DNA from: Leptospira wolffii serovar Khorat str. Khorat-H2
GTDB lineage: Bacteria > Spirochaetota > Leptospiria > Leptospirales > Leptospiraceae
Direction: 5' to 3'
DNA: 64,000 bases
NCBI RefSeq assembly: GCF_000306115.2
Contig: NZ_AKWX02000020.1
Coordinates: 372,001 to 436,000 of the forward strand
Numbering within the stretch: position 1 is the stretch's first letter; each line of letters begins with the position of its first letter. A program made the translations under genes and the position numbers. The notes beneath the pieces were generated by a model, which worked only from the letters and a program-made list of their open reading frames with translations, was not told where the DNA came from and searched no databases. This document shows, piece by piece, positions 18,597 to 29,197 of this stretch.

Positions 18597-20152
18597 AATC
18601 TGTGTTCGGCGGTTACGAACAATTCTCGTAGGATAGTGCCTTGCGTAGTATCCAAGTAAGCCTTCAAACCGTTACCGGCGATGAAATAACCGGAACGTAA
18701 AAGAATCTGCATATCCCGGAAAGCGCTCCATCGTAAGTTAATATTATATTCCTGACCGAAGTAAGCGGAGGTCTTATAAAAATTATCTTCCGTATAAAAT
18801 CGATTATTATCTATCAACGGCGACTTGGTCCCGTACAATCTGTAATATCCCAGAGTCAGAACCAAAGGACCGACTACCACGACATCCGAATAGATTCCGT
18901 ACTCGTATAATCCGCTCATATCCTTGCCGGAGAAGAGTGCGTAACCTCCCGTAAAGTCGTTCGCGATATTCGAAAGGGAATAACCCGGAAATAAAGTTCG
19001 ATAACCGTTACCGTGAAGGTTCGATTTGGTTCCGTCTTTCTCATAGCCGGGTCTGCCTGTGGACCCGGACGCCATCATAGTAAAACTCAAGGATTCACTG
19101 TAACGATACGACAACTGCATATCGAAGAACCCGCCTTTGATATGATACTCGTCATATTTTCTTTGGATCTCGTTTCCGTTCGCGTCCCGATAGGGGTTCA
19201 AGGACTTTACGATTCCGTGATTGTAGATCCCATGAACGACTAAAGTAAAATCGGAAAAATTGAATTCATTGAACAAACCGTGCCAGAAAAGCTGACTTGC
19301 ATCACTCGTCCTAGACACCAAACCGTAGACGCCGTTTACATCCTGAACCGTTCTTAAGTTATCGTCCAAATAGAAGCTGTACAATTCGTGCTTTGCATTA
19401 TTCCAAAAACTGGTTTTAATCTTATAATAATATATGTTCGATCCTTGGTAGTTCTTGTCCGCAAACGTATTCTTATCCAAATCGGTTAGATTATTCTGCC
19501 TAGCGACGAACCAGCCTCCTTCTAAGGTAGTATTCCAATCCCTCATATCCTTGGTCATACTGACTCCGGTACCGGGAATAAATACGACTCTACCTTGAGC
19601 GGATGTAAAAAGTTGAAGTCCTACTCGAGCGACAAATCCTTTCTCTGGTACCTTAAAGTTCAGATAGAGAAAGTTTGTCTGCATATTTACTGCGGAACTA
19701 AAACCCGCCTCCCCGCCTTGTCCCGGTCCCACGTTGGACCCTTGATTGACACCCCGACCTCCGAAGATGATATCCCCTATCTGAACGCCCACTAAAGCCT
19801 CGAAATATTTCGAAGTGGAGAAATTCATATTCAAGGTCATCCTAGTATCGTAATACGTTAGATCTTCCTTTCTAGGACTCGTGGTCGTAGGAAGTCCTTT
19901 TTCCCGAGCCAGAATTTCATTTTGCACCTGATTGGCTACGGTCTGATTGTATTGATTTAAGAAAGTCTGTCGATCATAAGGAGTCACCGGAGTTTGACGG
20001 GAAGTATAAATATCCCTTCCCAAACTGAAACCGCGAACCCTGTAGTTCCCTTGAAAATCGATCTTGGTTTTTTCCTCCACTTCCTGGGCGAAAGAAGATT
20101 GTGCCGCGATCGTAAGAGTAAATAATAAAAACGGAATGTATTTACGTGACAC
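18593..20152 (-). CDS. Outer-membrane beta-barrel protein, function unknown
   Basis: A 519-residue exported protein. The signal peptide (residues about 4-22) ends SSFAQ. The mature part is a run of alternating-hydrophobic strands rich in Tyr, Phe, Gly and Asn, with short turns, and ends in AEHRF; a terminal Phe is the usual insertion signal for BAM. It is consistent with a 16-18 strand porin-like barrel, but I cannot name a family. It follows the solute-binding gene by 2 bp, so the two are co-transcribed, and it may admit the ligand that the binding protein captures. Confidence 0.75.
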   Translation of the reverse strand: MSRKYIPFLLFTLTIAAQSSFAQEVEEKTKIDFQGNYRVRGFSLGRDIYTSRQTPVTPYDRQTFLNQYNQTVANQVQNEILAREKGLPTTTSPRKEDLTYYDTRMTLNMNFSTSKYFEALVGVQIGDIIFGGRGVNQGSNVGPGQGGEAGFSSAVNMQTNFLYLNFKVPEKGFVARVGLQLFTSAQGRVVFIPGTGVSMTKDMRDWNTTLEGGWFVARQNNLTDLDKNTFADKNYQGSNIYYYKIKTSFWNNAKHELYSFYLDDNLRTVQDVNGVYGLVSRTSDASQLFWHGLFNEFNFSDFTLVVHGIYNHGIVKSLNPYRDANGNEIQRKYDEYHIKGGFFDMQLSYRYSESLSFTMMASGSTGRPGYEKDGTKSNLHGNGYRTLFPGYSLSNIANDFTGGYALFSGKDMSGLYEYGIYSDVVVVGPLVLTLGYYRLYGTKSPLIDNNRFYTEDNFYKTSAYFGQEYNINLRWSAFRDMQILLRSGYFIAGNGLKAYLDTTQGTILRELFVTAEHRF

Positions 20153-20155
20153 GGA

Positions 20156-21013
20156 CTATTTGACCCACCCGTTGCCTAGAAAATATTTGGCGCGAATGCT
20201 TTCCATGACTCCGGTACGTTTCAACTCCTTAATGAAGAAATTGAAATTATCGGCGAATATCAGATCGTTCAAGGGTAATGCAGCGCTTATGTACTCGTCC
20301 ATAACCGGATTAACTAAAGCCACATAACTCGCTCTCAAACTCGGTTGCCTCTGCAAAAGTGCCAGAATATAAAGACTGTCCGCGACGAAACAGGTCACAT
20401 TTCCCTTTGTCAAAGCGTCGATCGCGATCGAGTCCGAAAGATAGCTATAAATCTGGTTTTTTCCGAACTTTCTCAAAAGATAATTATGGTTGGTCGTATT
20501 GGAACGGACCGAAAACGAAAGAGCGTTCAGAACCGCGAGATCGTCCAGAGATTTGAACGTTCTTGTAGTTACTATACTTCCCTCCGGTTCCGGAGGAAGA
20601 GAACGTTTGTTAACGAGACCTGCGGGAGTAGTAAGCAGATAAGGATCCGAGAATGTGACCGTCTTTCCGCGGCTTAGATCGGTGGACATACCCGCGAGCG
20701 CGATGTCGATCGTTCCAGCCGCAATCTCGTCCGAAAATTGGCGGAAAGTCTTAAAAGTTTTTATCTTTAAGGAAACACCGAGATATTCCGCATAAAGCTT
20801 AGCTAGCTCCATATCGAACCCCGGGAAACCCTCTTTAGGATCCTGGATATAAAAAGGTTCGTAAACTCGATTCACACCGACTACGAGTTCCTTCTTGGAA
20901 AGAATTTGATCCAATCGCGAGGCGGGAAGTTTTACCTGGGCATGGATCGCCTGGGTTAGGAAGAATAAAAACGCGGATAGGAAAAGCCGCCGCAATCCCT
21001 TCGGTTTCGTCAT
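20156..21013 (-). CDS. Family 3 extracellular solute-binding protein (amino-acid type)
   Basis: A 285-residue periplasmic binding protein. A signal peptide of about 26 residues ends at AIHAQ. The core has the PBP type 2 order: [63 protein letters not shown] and the hinge returning near residue 160. Such proteins bind polar amino acids for ABC uptake or serve as sensor domains. No ABC permease or ATPase gene lies nearby, and its partner is the outer-membrane barrel. The ligand is unknown. Confidence 0.85.
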   Translation of the reverse strand: MTKPKGLRRLFLSAFLFFLTQAIHAQVKLPASRLDQILSKKELVVGVNRVYEPFYIQDPKEGFPGFDMELAKLYAEYLGVSLKIKTFKTFRQFSDEIAAGTIDIALAGMSTDLSRGKTVTFSDPYLLTTPAGLVNKRSLPPEPEGSIVTTRTFKSLDDLAVLNALSFSVRSNTTNHNYLLRKFGKNQIYSYLSDSIAIDALTKGNVTCFVADSLYILALLQRQPSLRASYVALVNPVMDEYISAALPLNDLIFADNFNFFIKELKRTGVMESIRAKYFLGNGWVK

Positions 21014-21060
21014 GGTACCTAGGTTATCGACATCCTTCGCAGTTTAAAGGAGTTTTTCGT

Positions 21061-22314
21061 TTAATCTAGGATTTGAAATTCGGTCCTGCGATTTTTTCCA
21101 TCCGTCTCCGGATTCTTTTCGGGAAAAAGAGGCTCCGAGCTCCCTTTTCCATCCGTGGAAAGTCTCGACGGTTCGATCCCTTTTTTCAAAAGATATTCGC
21201 GGACCGATTCCGATCTTTGGCGACTTAATATTAAATTGTCCTGAGGATCTCCGTGCAAATCCGTATGCCCTGTGATTTTCAATTTCAGACCGGCATTCTC
21301 TTTCAAAAATTCCGCCAAGCGATCCAAAATCGGATAGGACTCCTCTTCTATTTGGGAGGATGCAGTTCGGAAATGAATGCTCTCCAAGGATACCTTTCGA
21401 TTTTCCTTCAATTGATCCCATTCATTGGAAAGGGAAAATTCGAAGATATCGTAATTCCCGCCTTCGGTTTCCAATCTGCAGAAATAAGCGTTCTTAGTTC
21501 CAGGCACTTCAGTGAAGAACGCCTCGTCGCCCTTTGAATTTATCGCGGGTCCTAAATTCTCCGGATCGGAAAAACTCCCATCCTTTTTGATTTCCGACCT
21601 ATAAAGATCCAGACCGCCATAGCCTCCGGGACGATTCGAGGAGAAGTAGATGTATTTTCCATCCCTGCTGATCGTCGCCGCAATCTCAGCATGTTCGGTA
21701 TTGATCGGTTTAGGAAGGCGGCTCGCTTTAGTCCAAGCCCCGTCCTTGTATTGGGACAAAAAGATATCGGATTCGGAAACTTTTCCGAACGGATAACGAG
21801 TGAAGAATAGAAAATTTCCGAAAAGAAAGGGATTCTCCTCAATCAAAGGAGTATTCACTTCTTCGGGTAATCGGACCGGATAACTCCAGGATCCGTCTTC
21901 ATAATTAGAAAAATATAAATCTCTCGAAACTCCTATCTTTCCCGTAGAAAGCTGGAACTCTATACTACCGTCCCTATTAGAAGAGAAAATAAGCGCCTTT
22001 TCGGCTCCTGCAACAAAAGGACTCTGATCGTCGAACGGTGAGTTTAAATCGGAGATCTCTTCTCCTTTACCCCACGAGTCCCCATTCTTCTCGGAGCGAA
22101 ATAAATCCGAATAGTTAGAATTTCTTCTCTTAGAATAATAATACAAAGTCTTTCCGTCTTCGGTAAGACTGATCCCGAATTCGTTCAAAGAAGTATTGAT
22201 CTCCCCTTTCAGTCTAGCCACTCTTCCGCTCGGTAAAGGTTGGGAAAAGGCGGAGAAGGAATAGAATACGCAAAGGCTCGAAAAGAAAAAAAGAGTACGG
22301 AAAAAAGTTCCCAT
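21061..22314 (-). CDS. PD40 repeat-OmpA family protein
   Basis: A 417-residue envelope protein. After a signal peptide (to about residue 24, AFSQ), residues 40-290 hold WD40-like PD40 repeats such as [27 protein letters not shown] and [18 protein letters not shown], expected to form a beta-propeller. Residues about 300-417 form an OmpA peptidoglycan-binding domain with [48 protein letters not shown] and NRRTEFQIL. It probably tethers an outer-membrane or periplasmic complex to the cell wall. It precedes the solute-binding gene by 47 bp on the same strand. Confidence 0.88.
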   Translation of the reverse strand: MGTFFRTLFFFSSLCVFYSFSAFSQPLPSGRVARLKGEINTSLNEFGISLTEDGKTLYYYSKRRNSNYSDLFRSEKNGDSWGKGEEISDLNSPFDDQSPFVAGAEKALIFSSNRDGSIEFQLSTGKIGVSRDLYFSNYEDGSWSYPVRLPEEVNTPLIEENPFLFGNFLFFTRYPFGKVSESDIFLSQYKDGAWTKASRLPKPINTEHAEIAATISRDGKYIYFSSNRPGGYGGLDLYRSEIKKDGSFSDPENLGPAINSKGDEAFFTEVPGTKNAYFCRLETEGGNYDIFEFSLSNEWDQLKENRKVSLESIHFRTASSQIEEESYPILDRLAEFLKENAGLKLKITGHTDLHGDPQDNLILSRQRSESVREYLLKKGIEPSRLSTDGKGSSEPLFPEKNPETDGKNRRTEFQILD

Positions 22315-22365
22315 ACTCCTACTATCTGCCTTTTGGAAAAAAACCTAAGCCGCTTTTATAAAAAA

Positions 22366-23619
22366 TCAGAGGTAAGCTTTCAGAACTTCGGGAAATTCTA
22401 TGGTTCCGTCGGACTTCTGGTAAGTTTCCAAAACGGCAGCCATGGTCCTTCCTATTGCTAATCCGGAACCATTCAGTGTATGCACGAGTTGGTTTTTACC
22501 TTCCTTGGATTTATAGCGGATTTTTCCTCGTCTCGCTTGGAAATCTTTGAAATTGGAAACGGAGGAAATTTCCATCCAGCGATTCAGTCCCGGCATCCAG
22601 ACTTCCAGATCGTACGTCTTGGAAGAAGCGGCCGAAATATCTCCGCTGCAAAGTAAAACGACTCGATAACGAATCCCCAGTTTTTTCAGAATATTCTCCG
22701 CATGGGAAAGCATCTTTTTGTGCTCTTCCTCCGAATCTTCCGGACGGGCGAATTTCACCAATTCCACTTTCTGGAATTGATGCACTCGAACGAGACCTCT
22801 AGTATCCTTTCCATAGGAACCTGCCTCTCTTCTAAAACAAGAAGTATGCGCCGTTATGGAAATAGGAAGGTGGTTTTCCTGTATAATCTCGTCTCGGTAT
22901 AGATTGGTAAGAGGAACCTCCGCCGTGGGAATTAGGTTCAACTCGTCCCGATCGATTCTATAATACTCGTCCTTAAATTTAGGGTATTGGCCGGTGGTAA
23001 GCATACTATCGTCGTTCACCATTACAGGTACCCAAACCTCGGTGTATCCGTGCTCTTTGGTATGAGTCTCCAACATAAAATTCGCGAGAGCTCTTTCCAG
23101 CTTAGCGCCTTGCCCGAAATACGTATACGCTCTCGCTCCTGCGAGTTTGGCTCCCTTCTCGAAATTGATCCAACCTAAATCTTCTCCCAATTCGAAATGC
23201 GCTTTAGGCACAAAGGTGAAATTACGAACCTCGCCGACCTCATAAAGAACCTGATTGTCCAGCTCATTCTTTCCTTTCGGAACGGATGCGTCGAGAATAT
23301 TAGGAAGCCCTAAATTGATATCCAACAGGCGGTTTTCGAGGGACTCCAATTCTTCTTCGGCTTTTTTGATTTTATCTCCGATCGCTTTGACGGCAGCGGA
23401 AGCTGCCACGATGTCTCCGCCTGCCTGTTTGATCCGACCGATTTCCTTGCTCGCTTTATTTCGTTCTTCTCGAAGGACATCCGCTTCTTTTTGAAGATCT
23501 TTTTTCTTCAGAATAATGGAAGCTAACTCGTCCAGAATTCCCAGATCCTTAAAGCCTCTCAATTCGAGATTGGCTTTCAATTCTTCCGTATTGTCCGTGA
23601 TAAATTTAAGATCAAGCAT
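22366..23619 (-). CDS. serS: Seryl-tRNA synthetase
   Basis: A class II synthetase charging tRNA-Ser. The 417-residue protein has the N-terminal antiparallel coiled coil (about 30-105) that holds the long variable arm of tRNA-Ser. The catalytic core has motif 2 ([29 protein letters not shown]) and motif 3 ([16 protein letters not shown]) near residue 385. Its ATG overlaps the tatD stop by 8 bp. No T-box or other leader is seen; expression is likely from the tatD promoter. Confidence 0.96.
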   Translation of the reverse strand: MLDLKFITDNTEELKANLELRGFKDLGILDELASIILKKKDLQKEADVLREERNKASKEIGRIKQAGGDIVAASAAVKAIGDKIKKAEEELESLENRLLDINLGLPNILDASVPKGKNELDNQVLYEVGEVRNFTFVPKAHFELGEDLGWINFEKGAKLAGARAYTYFGQGAKLERALANFMLETHTKEHGYTEVWVPVMVNDDSMLTTGQYPKFKDEYYRIDRDELNLIPTAEVPLTNLYRDEIIQENHLPISITAHTSCFRREAGSYGKDTRGLVRVHQFQKVELVKFARPEDSEEEHKKMLSHAENILKKLGIRYRVVLLCSGDISAASSKTYDLEVWMPGLNRWMEISSVSNFKDFQARRGKIRYKSKEGKNQLVHTLNGSGLAIGRTMAAVLETYQKSDGTIEFPEVLKAYL

Positions 23620-24418
23620 GATGGTACGCCTTCCTTTGCGTAAATTTTATGGAATTCTCATATAATTTCTTTTCCACTTCGGAATTGGTTTCATTTCGAA
23701 GCGAAAACATTTTCTCTAAAACGAATTTCGTGAATGCGGGTTCGTTTCTTTTCCCTCTAAAAGGAGGGGGCGCGAGAAAGGGCGCATCCGTCTCTATCAA
23801 TATACTCTCCAACGGAAGTTTTTCAGCGGCTTCCTGTATATCCTTGGCGTTCTTGAATACCAGGATTCCCGAAAAAGAGATATAATATCCTAGGTCCACA
23901 AGCTTCTTCGCGGTAGGATAATCGTAAGTGAAGCAATGAATCACTCCGAAAGCTTTGTCTCTATGCTCTTTTAAAATCGAAACCGTATCTTCAGCGGCAT
24001 CTCTAGAATGGATCACAACCGGCAGAGAATATTCTGCGGAAGCATTCAAAAAAGAATGCAGCACCTCCGTCTGATACGTCTTAGTCGAAGCGTCATGATA
24101 ATAATCCAAACCGATCTCGCCAATGGCGCATAGCTTGGGATCCGAAACGCTCTCCTTAACGAGAGTCAAAATCTCTTCCTTTTTGGGAAATTCATGAGTC
24201 TCGGTCGGGTGACAGCCTACGGTATAAAACACTTCGATTTCGGAATCAGAGAACCGATCGGATATATCTTTTGCCCTATGAGAACTCTCAAGGTCGATTC
24301 CGATTTGGACGATCTTTTTTATACCGGATTCTTTAGCGTTTCTAACCGATTCTGCAATTTCCTGGCCTTGCTCTTGTATAATATCTAGATGGCAATGCGT
24401 ATCGATGATGGAGTACAT
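23612..24418 (-). CDS. tatD: TatD-family metal-dependent hydrolase (DNase)
   Basis: A 268-residue TIM-barrel hydrolase with two divalent metals, acting as 3'-5' DNase or D-aminoacyl-type hydrolase in various bacteria. Metal ligands are visible in DTHCHLD at the N-terminus, the Glu in [12 protein letters not shown] near residue 95, VVIHSRDA near 135, HCFTYD near 158 and [19 protein letters not shown] near 205. It heads a two-gene operon with serS. The promoter presumably lies between 24419 and the divergent LytM gene. Confidence 0.93.
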   Translation of the reverse strand: MYSIIDTHCHLDIIQEQGQEIAESVRNAKESGIKKIVQIGIDLESSHRAKDISDRFSDSEIEVFYTVGCHPTETHEFPKKEEILTLVKESVSDPKLCAIGEIGLDYYHDASTKTYQTEVLHSFLNASAEYSLPVVIHSRDAAEDTVSILKEHRDKAFGVIHCFTYDYPTAKKLVDLGYYISFSGILVFKNAKDIQEAAEKLPLESILIETDAPFLAPPPFRGKRNEPAFTKFVLEKMFSLRNETNSEVEKKLYENSIKFTQRKAYHHA

Positions 24419-24536
24419 GCTGAAATGTCTTTTAAGGATCAGTTTTCGCGATTTGGATTGACTGAAAAGAGAATTTTTCAGAATCCTTACAGCATAACCT
24501 TAGATCGGGGAAACTCGTAGGTTTGGGACATAAGTA

Positions 24537-25520
24537 GTGAACTTAAAATCCTATCTTGCACTTCTATATTACCGTATCCGATACAAATACCAGGATCTGA
24601 AGCTCAAACTCGACCTTAAGATCGCAGATTGGAACAAAAAGGGTAGGGAAAGGCTCACCGTCATGGTGATTCCCCACTCCGAACAAAAAACGATTAACTT
24701 CCATATCTCTTACCGAGCTATCACGATCTTTATCGGAACCATTTTGGTTCTTCTCTTAATCAGTTCCATTAACGTTCTTAGCCACTCGGGCTCCATCCAT
24801 CAGCTTACCGAATTAAACCTTTCCAACCAAGACTTCATTCGGCAATCCGCAAAGATGAAGGAAGAAATCAATAGTCTTCACGACCATGTGGAATACTATC
24901 ATAACCATGTCGGATCTCTCTACGGAAGACTTACCGGAGACAGTTCTAAAGTTGCGAAAGGAATCGGTGGAGCGGAGAAGCTTTCTAATGACTCCGGAAA
25001 AACCGTCGCTCCCGGAGCCGAAGTCTTTCGTTTAAAAGAAGACGTCCATAACCTGAGAGTCGCCAACGAACTCACTCAGGAAATCATCAGCATTTTAAAG
25101 AAACGTAAAAGTTTGATTCGCCAGACTCCTTCCATTTGGCCGGTTAAAGGATATGTTTTATATCCTTACGGAGAATATCTAAATCCGGTTACCGCCAGAA
25201 GAGATTTTAATAACGGTTTGGATATAGGGGCGTTTGCAGGATCGGAAGTCGTAGCTACCGCTCCCGGAAAGGTTTACGATATCGGTTACACTCGCAATAC
25301 CGGATACTATGTGAAGGTCGAGCACAAGTTCGGATGGAAGACAATCTATTCCAACTTGGATCGAGTTAAGATCAAAAACAACCAACAAGTATCCAAGAAC
25401 GAAGTTCTGGGCTTTGTCGGAAAATCCGAAAACAGCCCTCAGTACAGTCTTCATTATGAAATCCATGTGGGCACAAGAGCGATCAACCCGTTCGCATTCT
25501 TAAACCAGATCCAAGACTGA
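24537..25520 (+). CDS. Membrane-anchored LytM (M23) domain protein, probably inactive
   Basis: A 327-residue protein with one membrane helix near residues 62-80, a coiled-coil segment about 90-130 and a C-terminal LytM/M23 domain (about 205-325). In active M23 enzymes zinc is held by H-x-x-x-D and the second His of H-x-H. Here the first motif reads [11 protein letters not shown], with Asn in place of His, and the second reads QYSLHYEIH, lacking the first His. It is therefore probably a non-catalytic scaffold like EnvC or NlpD. GTG start with weak ribosome site. Its stop overlaps the bactofilin ATG by one base. Confidence 0.85.
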   Translation: MNLKSYLALLYYRIRYKYQDLKLKLDLKIADWNKKGRERLTVMVIPHSEQKTINFHISYRAITIFIGTILVLLLISSINVLSHSGSIHQLTELNLSNQDFIRQSAKMKEEINSLHDHVEYYHNHVGSLYGRLTGDSSKVAKGIGGAEKLSNDSGKTVAPGAEVFRLKEDVHNLRVANELTQEIISILKKRKSLIRQTPSIWPVKGYVLYPYGEYLNPVTARRDFNNGLDIGAFAGSEVVATAPGKVYDIGYTRNTGYYVKVEHKFGWKTIYSNLDRVKIKNNQQVSKNEVLGFVGKSENSPQYSLHYEIHVGTRAINPFAFLNQIQD

Positions 25521-25867
25521 TGGCCCATACCGAAGAGCATTTAGCGGTAAATAGTATCATAGGCGAAGGTGCCGAGTTCAACGGAGAGTTCAAACTTTCC
25601 GGGCTTCTTCGTATCGACGGTATTTTTCGCGGAACCATAAAAACGGACGGAAAAGTCCTAATCGGAAAGTCGGGAATCGTCGATACGGATATTAAAGCTC
25701 GTATTGTCGTAGCCGGCGGTGAGATTAATGGGAACATTTTCGCGTCGGAGCGCGTGACTCTTCTCGCCAGCTGTAGAATGAAAGGCGATATCATCACACC
25801 GAAAGTCGTGATGGAAGAAGGAGTACAATTCGAGGGAAATTGTAAGATCAACCCGACCTCGCATTGA
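25520..25867 (+). CDS. Bactofilin (CcmA family)
   Basis: A 115-residue cytoskeletal protein that polymerises through a right-handed beta-helix without nucleotide. Short repeated strands (GEFKLSGLLRIDGIFRGTIKTDGKVLIGKSG, ARIVVAGGEINGNIFASERVTLLASC) are typical. The order LytM-bactofilin is conserved in several helical bacteria and links wall remodelling to cell shape. A bactofilin (LbbD) has been connected with helical shape in L. biflexa; whether this is that paralogue is not determinable. It overlaps both neighbours (TGATG upstream, TTGA downstream). Confidence 0.92.
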   Translation: MAHTEEHLAVNSIIGEGAEFNGEFKLSGLLRIDGIFRGTIKTDGKVLIGKSGIVDTDIKARIVVAGGEINGNIFASERVTLLASCRMKGDIITPKVVMEEGVQFEGNCKINPTSH

Positions 25868-26361
25868 AAGTCCAAACACAAGATCACAGAAGAGACACCC
25901 GCAAAAAAAGAGAATTCGGCCTTTCGCTTTCTTCCTCTTACCAACCGGTTCCAAGTGCCGTTTCCGAGACTCAAATTCCGGATTCTAAAAATGAGTTCTT
26001 CGAACTCGTAGAGCACCTTCTTCCTTATAACCAAGAAAGAACCAGAGATTTAAACACTCTACTTCGGGATCTACCGGACGCGGAGAGAAATTTCCTACGT
26101 TCTCCCAGCTATGCGAATTTGGAAGTCTATAAGAGAATCGTCCAAGGCATCCTAAAAGAAGTCATGGATCGAAATACGAGTCTTGAAACTCTGAAAACGC
26201 GAGCCCGAGGCGGATCAGAGAAAGTTTACCAAGTCATAAAGATCGTGGACGAGAAAATCCAGACATTGGCCGATTTCATCGTGCATCCTGAAAATTCCAC
26301 CTTCGAACTCATGAAGAAAATGGAAGATATACGAGGATTGCTCGTAGATCTAATGAATTGA
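25864..26361 (+). CDS. YaaR/DUF327 family protein
   Basis: A 165-residue helical cytoplasmic protein. The C-terminal half carries the DUF327 pattern: NLEVYKRIVQGILKEVMDRN, SEKVYQVIKIVDEKIQTLADFIVHPE and the end EDIRGLLVDLM. The first 40 residues are basic and disordered-looking. TTG is the start, sharing TTGA with the bactofilin stop, so it is translationally coupled. YaaR has no settled function, but the coupling suggests a role with the LytM-bactofilin shape module. The stop is 3 bp from the convergent thioesterase stop. Confidence 0.82.
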   Translation: MKVQTQDHRRDTRKKREFGLSLSSSYQPVPSAVSETQIPDSKNEFFELVEHLLPYNQERTRDLNTLLRDLPDAERNFLRSPSYANLEVYKRIVQGILKEVMDRNTSLETLKTRARGGSEKVYQVIKIVDEKIQTLADFIVHPENSTFELMKKMEDIRGLLVDLMN

Positions 26362-26364
26362 GTT

Positions 26365-26781
26365 TTAATCCTTCTTTAGATTCTTAAAGATCTCGGGAAG
26401 TTTGGCCGGAATCCTTGTCTCCAAACTGACAAAGGCCCAAGTAAGTTCCCCTTGGCAAACGAGGCTATCGTCCGATTTCTTTCGTACATGTATATCCCAT
26501 TGGATGCTTGCGGGTTTAACCGTCCCCGCTTTTACGTAGATATTCAGCTCTTCATCGAATCTTGCAGGCGATTTGTATTCTATCAAAGAACGGGTGACTA
26601 CGAAGTCCAATCCTGTCTCCGCTAATCGCTCTTGGTATTTAAATCCCAAGAATCTCATATATTCGTTCAAGGCAGTATCGAAATAAGTCAGGTAATGCGC
26701 ATTGAATACGACCGCCTGTGCATCCACCTCGGAATATCGAACTCTTAGAGTATGATAAAAATCCAAGGAATCATTCTTCAT
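26365..26781 (-). CDS. Acyl-CoA thioesterase (4HBT/YbgC-like hot-dog)
   Basis: A 138-residue single hot-dog protein. RVRYSEVDAQAVVFNAHYLTYFDTALNEY near residue 12 is the 4HBT family signature, with the catalytic Asp in EVDAQ. Such enzymes hydrolyse acyl-CoA; YbgC types associate with the Tol-Pal system, which is not nearby. It is the last gene of the M20-rsmG-parA-parB-thioesterase run, 4 bp after parB. The substrate cannot be read. Confidence 0.85.
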   Translation of the reverse strand: MKNDSLDFYHTLRVRYSEVDAQAVVFNAHYLTYFDTALNEYMRFLGFKYQERLAETGLDFVVTRSLIEYKSPARFDEELNIYVKAGTVKPASIQWDIHVRKKSDDSLVCQGELTWAFVSLETRIPAKLPEIFKNLKKD

Positions 26782-26785
26782 GGAT

Positions 26786-27664
26786 TCATTTTATTCCGAG
26801 AGCATCCAATACTTTCTGGAGAGCGTCCAAGCTTGGGTACGCGATGCTCAGTTTTCCCTTACCGGAAGAAGAATTATGAGAGATGTCCACTTTCATCGCG
26901 TATTTTTTGCGGAACTTATTTTCTAATTCTACGATATCCACTTCTTTGCGTTTGGATTTCTTCTTCTCTCGAACCGGAGCCTCGTCCGTAAGATTGGCGA
27001 CGATGTCCTCGACTTGGCGAACGGTCAGTCCCTTCTCCGCGATTTGGTAAGCGACTTGCTCCGCCTTTTTTCTATCCGCGATAGCAAGAAGCGGACGCGC
27101 ATGTCCTTCCGAAATTCTTCCGTTCTTGACTAAATCCATTACGGAGTCAGGCAATTGTAAAAGACGAATTAGGTTGGAAACGGTTGCACGATTCTTTCCT
27201 ACTCGAGAAGCAATGTCCGTGATCTTCAATCCAGTCCTTTCGGAGAGAGTCTTGTAGGCCAAAGCTTCTTCGATCGGATTTAGATTTTCCCTTTGGATAT
27301 TTTCGATCAAAGCTATTTCCAAAGTTTGATTGGCGTTGGCTTTTTTGACTACGACAGGAATTTTTACGAAGCCTGCAAGTTTGCAGGCTCTGTATCTTCT
27401 TTCACCCGAAATGATTTCGTAACCGGAACCGGTGTCCTTGACTACGATGGGTTGGATCACTCCATGAGCTTTAATTGTTTCGGCAAGTTCGCGTAAGGAT
27501 TCTTCGTTAAAAGTTCTTCTAGGTTGCTCCGGATTCGGACGAATCTCGGTGAGACGAATTTCTCTAAGAGAACCTTCTCCACCCGCTTCCTTCAGAGCCT
27601 TATCTTCGGAGACAGGGATAAGATTTCCGAGCCCCCTACCGAGAGCTTTTGGCTTGGCACTCAT
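26786..27664 (-). CDS. parB: ParB, chromosome partition DNA-binding protein
   Basis: ParB binds parS and spreads as a CTP-dependent clamp. The 292-residue protein has the N-terminal ParA-contact tail ([12 protein letters not shown]), the CTP-site motifs NPEQPRR near 42 and [13 protein letters not shown] near 80, helix-turn-helix [21 protein letters not shown] near 155, and a C-terminal dimerisation region. Two parS copies lie at 31.7 and 32.0 kb. It follows parA by 3 bp. Confidence 0.96.
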   Translation of the reverse strand: MSAKPKALGRGLGNLIPVSEDKALKEAGGEGSLREIRLTEIRPNPEQPRRTFNEESLRELAETIKAHGVIQPIVVKDTGSGYEIISGERRYRACKLAGFVKIPVVVKKANANQTLEIALIENIQRENLNPIEEALAYKTLSERTGLKITDIASRVGKNRATVSNLIRLLQLPDSVMDLVKNGRISEGHARPLLAIADRKKAEQVAYQIAEKGLTVRQVEDIVANLTDEAPVREKKKSKRKEVDIVELENKFRKKYAMKVDISHNSSSGKGKLSIAYPSLDALQKVLDALGIK

Positions 27665-27667
27665 GGA

Positions 27668-28429
27668 TTATTTTTCTCCGACGACTTCTAGGGCAAGGCT
27701 ACGATAGCTTTGGGCCCCGACTCCGTCCGGATCGTAAGACAGGATGGACTTCCCGAAGGAAGGAGCTTCCGACAATTTAATATTACGGGGGATAACTGTG
27801 GTATAAACCTTTTCTTTAAAGTAAGCTTTAACGTCTTCCGCAACTTGTTGAGCCAGATTGGTTCGCTTATCGAACATGGTAAGGAGGACTCCTTCCAGTT
27901 CGAGAGAAGGGTTCAATTTTTCCTGAACCAAGGAAATGATCTTCATGAGCTGAGTAAGTCCTTCCAACGCGAAATATTCCGTCTGAAGAGTGATCATTAC
28001 ACTATCCGCTGCACTCAACGCGTTGATCGTCAATACTCCCAAAGAAGGGGGACAATCTATGAGAATATAATCGTATTCGGTTCTAAGATGACTGATAGCG
28101 GCTTTCAGTCGAAATTCGCGATTCTCCTCTCCTAATAGATCCGCCTCCGCACCGGAAAGGTTGATATTGGAAGGAATAATATGTAGATTTTCGATTTCCG
28201 TCCGCTTGATACATTCGTTTGCGGAAGATTCTCCGATCAAGAGTTCATAGGAAGTATTGGGAAGAGTATTGATTTCCAATCCCAAACCGGATCCGGAATT
28301 TCCCTGAGGATCGAAATCTACGATTAAGACTTTTTTACCGATCGCAGCAAGGTTCGCCGCGAGGTTGATGGAGGTAGTGGTTTTTCCGACACCGCCCTTT
28401 TGGTTACTGATGGATACGATCTTTCCCAT
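27668..28429 (-). CDS. parA: ParA, chromosome partition ATPase
   Basis: A 253-residue Soj-type ParA that binds the nucleoid as ATP dimer and is released by ParB. The deviant Walker A motif KGGVGKTT starts near residue 11; [21 protein letters not shown] and the switch regions follow. It is the short chromosomal form without an N-terminal HTH. Its 5' end overlaps rsmG by 26 bp, so it is co-transcribed with it. Confidence 0.96.
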   Translation of the reverse strand: MGKIVSISNQKGGVGKTTTSINLAANLAAIGKKVLIVDFDPQGNSGSGLGLEINTLPNTSYELLIGESSANECIKRTEIENLHIIPSNINLSGAEADLLGEENREFRLKAAISHLRTEYDYILIDCPPSLGVLTINALSAADSVMITLQTEYFALEGLTQLMKIISLVQEKLNPSLELEGVLLTMFDKRTNLAQQVAEDVKAYFKEKVYTTVIPRNIKLSEAPSFGKSILSYDPDGVGAQSYRSLALEVVGEK

Positions 28430-29195
28430 AGAATTCTTTACTCTCCTTTTCCAGGAGCTTCCAAGCTCTAGGGATACCTTGCCTTGGCGAGTGAACCTTT
28501 TTCAAGAACTTAATATGTCGCATGCCCAAAAATGCAAGTTCGGATAATAAGAGAGTCTTTTCTACAATGAAACCGCTTTGTTCCAGGATAGACTTTTCAA
28601 TCTTTGCATTGAATTCGTCTTTCCCTATAAATGGGACATAATATCCTCCTTTTATAATGCACCTGCAAAGCACCTCCGTACTCCAAGGATAGGGCACAAA
28701 CCCCCGAGAAACTCCTAGGTTCCAGTCGGATTTCCAGTCCTCGGCGCGCTCAAATCTAAATTCTACTCCTGCAATTCCCTTCTCCTTCACGAACTCTTCC
28801 GTATGCGCAAGTTTCCGTCTTTGAGAATCGAGTAAGACTACAAGTGGACGTTCCTTCTCCACTAAACAACGAAAGAAGAATCCTGGAATCCCAGGCCCCG
28901 TGCCCGCGTCTCCCACCTTCTTATTGTTAAGCGAACCTAATTCTTTTCGGATCACATAGATATGAAATATGGATTCAAGAACATGGCGGTCCAGTATCTC
29001 CCCCGTGTCTCTTTTCGAGAAGAATCCGCCTGCTTGATTCTTCTCCTTTAGGAAACCGAGAAATAAAGAGACGAGATCCCAATCGAAAAGCGAAAGTATC
29101 TCTTCCGCTTTTTCCGGAAAACGAAATCGAACCGCAGATTGGATCCCGTTCGAGTCATGGGAGAATTCAGGAAGACTCGTCTCTAGTTCGCTCAT
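28404..29195 (-). CDS. rsmG: RsmG, 16S rRNA m7G methyltransferase
   Basis: RsmG methylates G527 of 16S rRNA with SAM. From ATG 29195 ([16 protein letters not shown] seven bases upstream) the product is 263 residues. The SAM-binding core reads [17 protein letters not shown] near residue 120, with [14 protein letters not shown] near 150 and RGFVPY further on. An open frame extends 51 codons upstream to 29348 but lies inside the M20 gene and is not used. The 26-bp overlap with parA reflects the old mnmG-rsmG-parA-parB cluster. Confidence 0.92.
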   Translation of the reverse strand: MSELETSLPEFSHDSNGIQSAVRFRFPEKAEEILSLFDWDLVSLFLGFLKEKNQAGGFFSKRDTGEILDRHVLESIFHIYVIRKELGSLNNKKVGDAGTGPGIPGFFFRCLVEKERPLVVLLDSQRRKLAHTEEFVKEKGIAGVEFRFERAEDWKSDWNLGVSRGFVPYPWSTEVLCRCIIKGGYYVPFIGKDEFNAKIEKSILEQSGFIVEKTLLLSELAFLGMRHIKFLKKVHSPRQGIPRAWKLLEKESKEFYGKDRIHQ

Positions 29196-29197
29196 TC

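Noticed and set aside
22315..24536. T-box or other leader for serS
   Set aside because: serS starts inside the end of tatD, and no T-box-like structure is visible before tatD.
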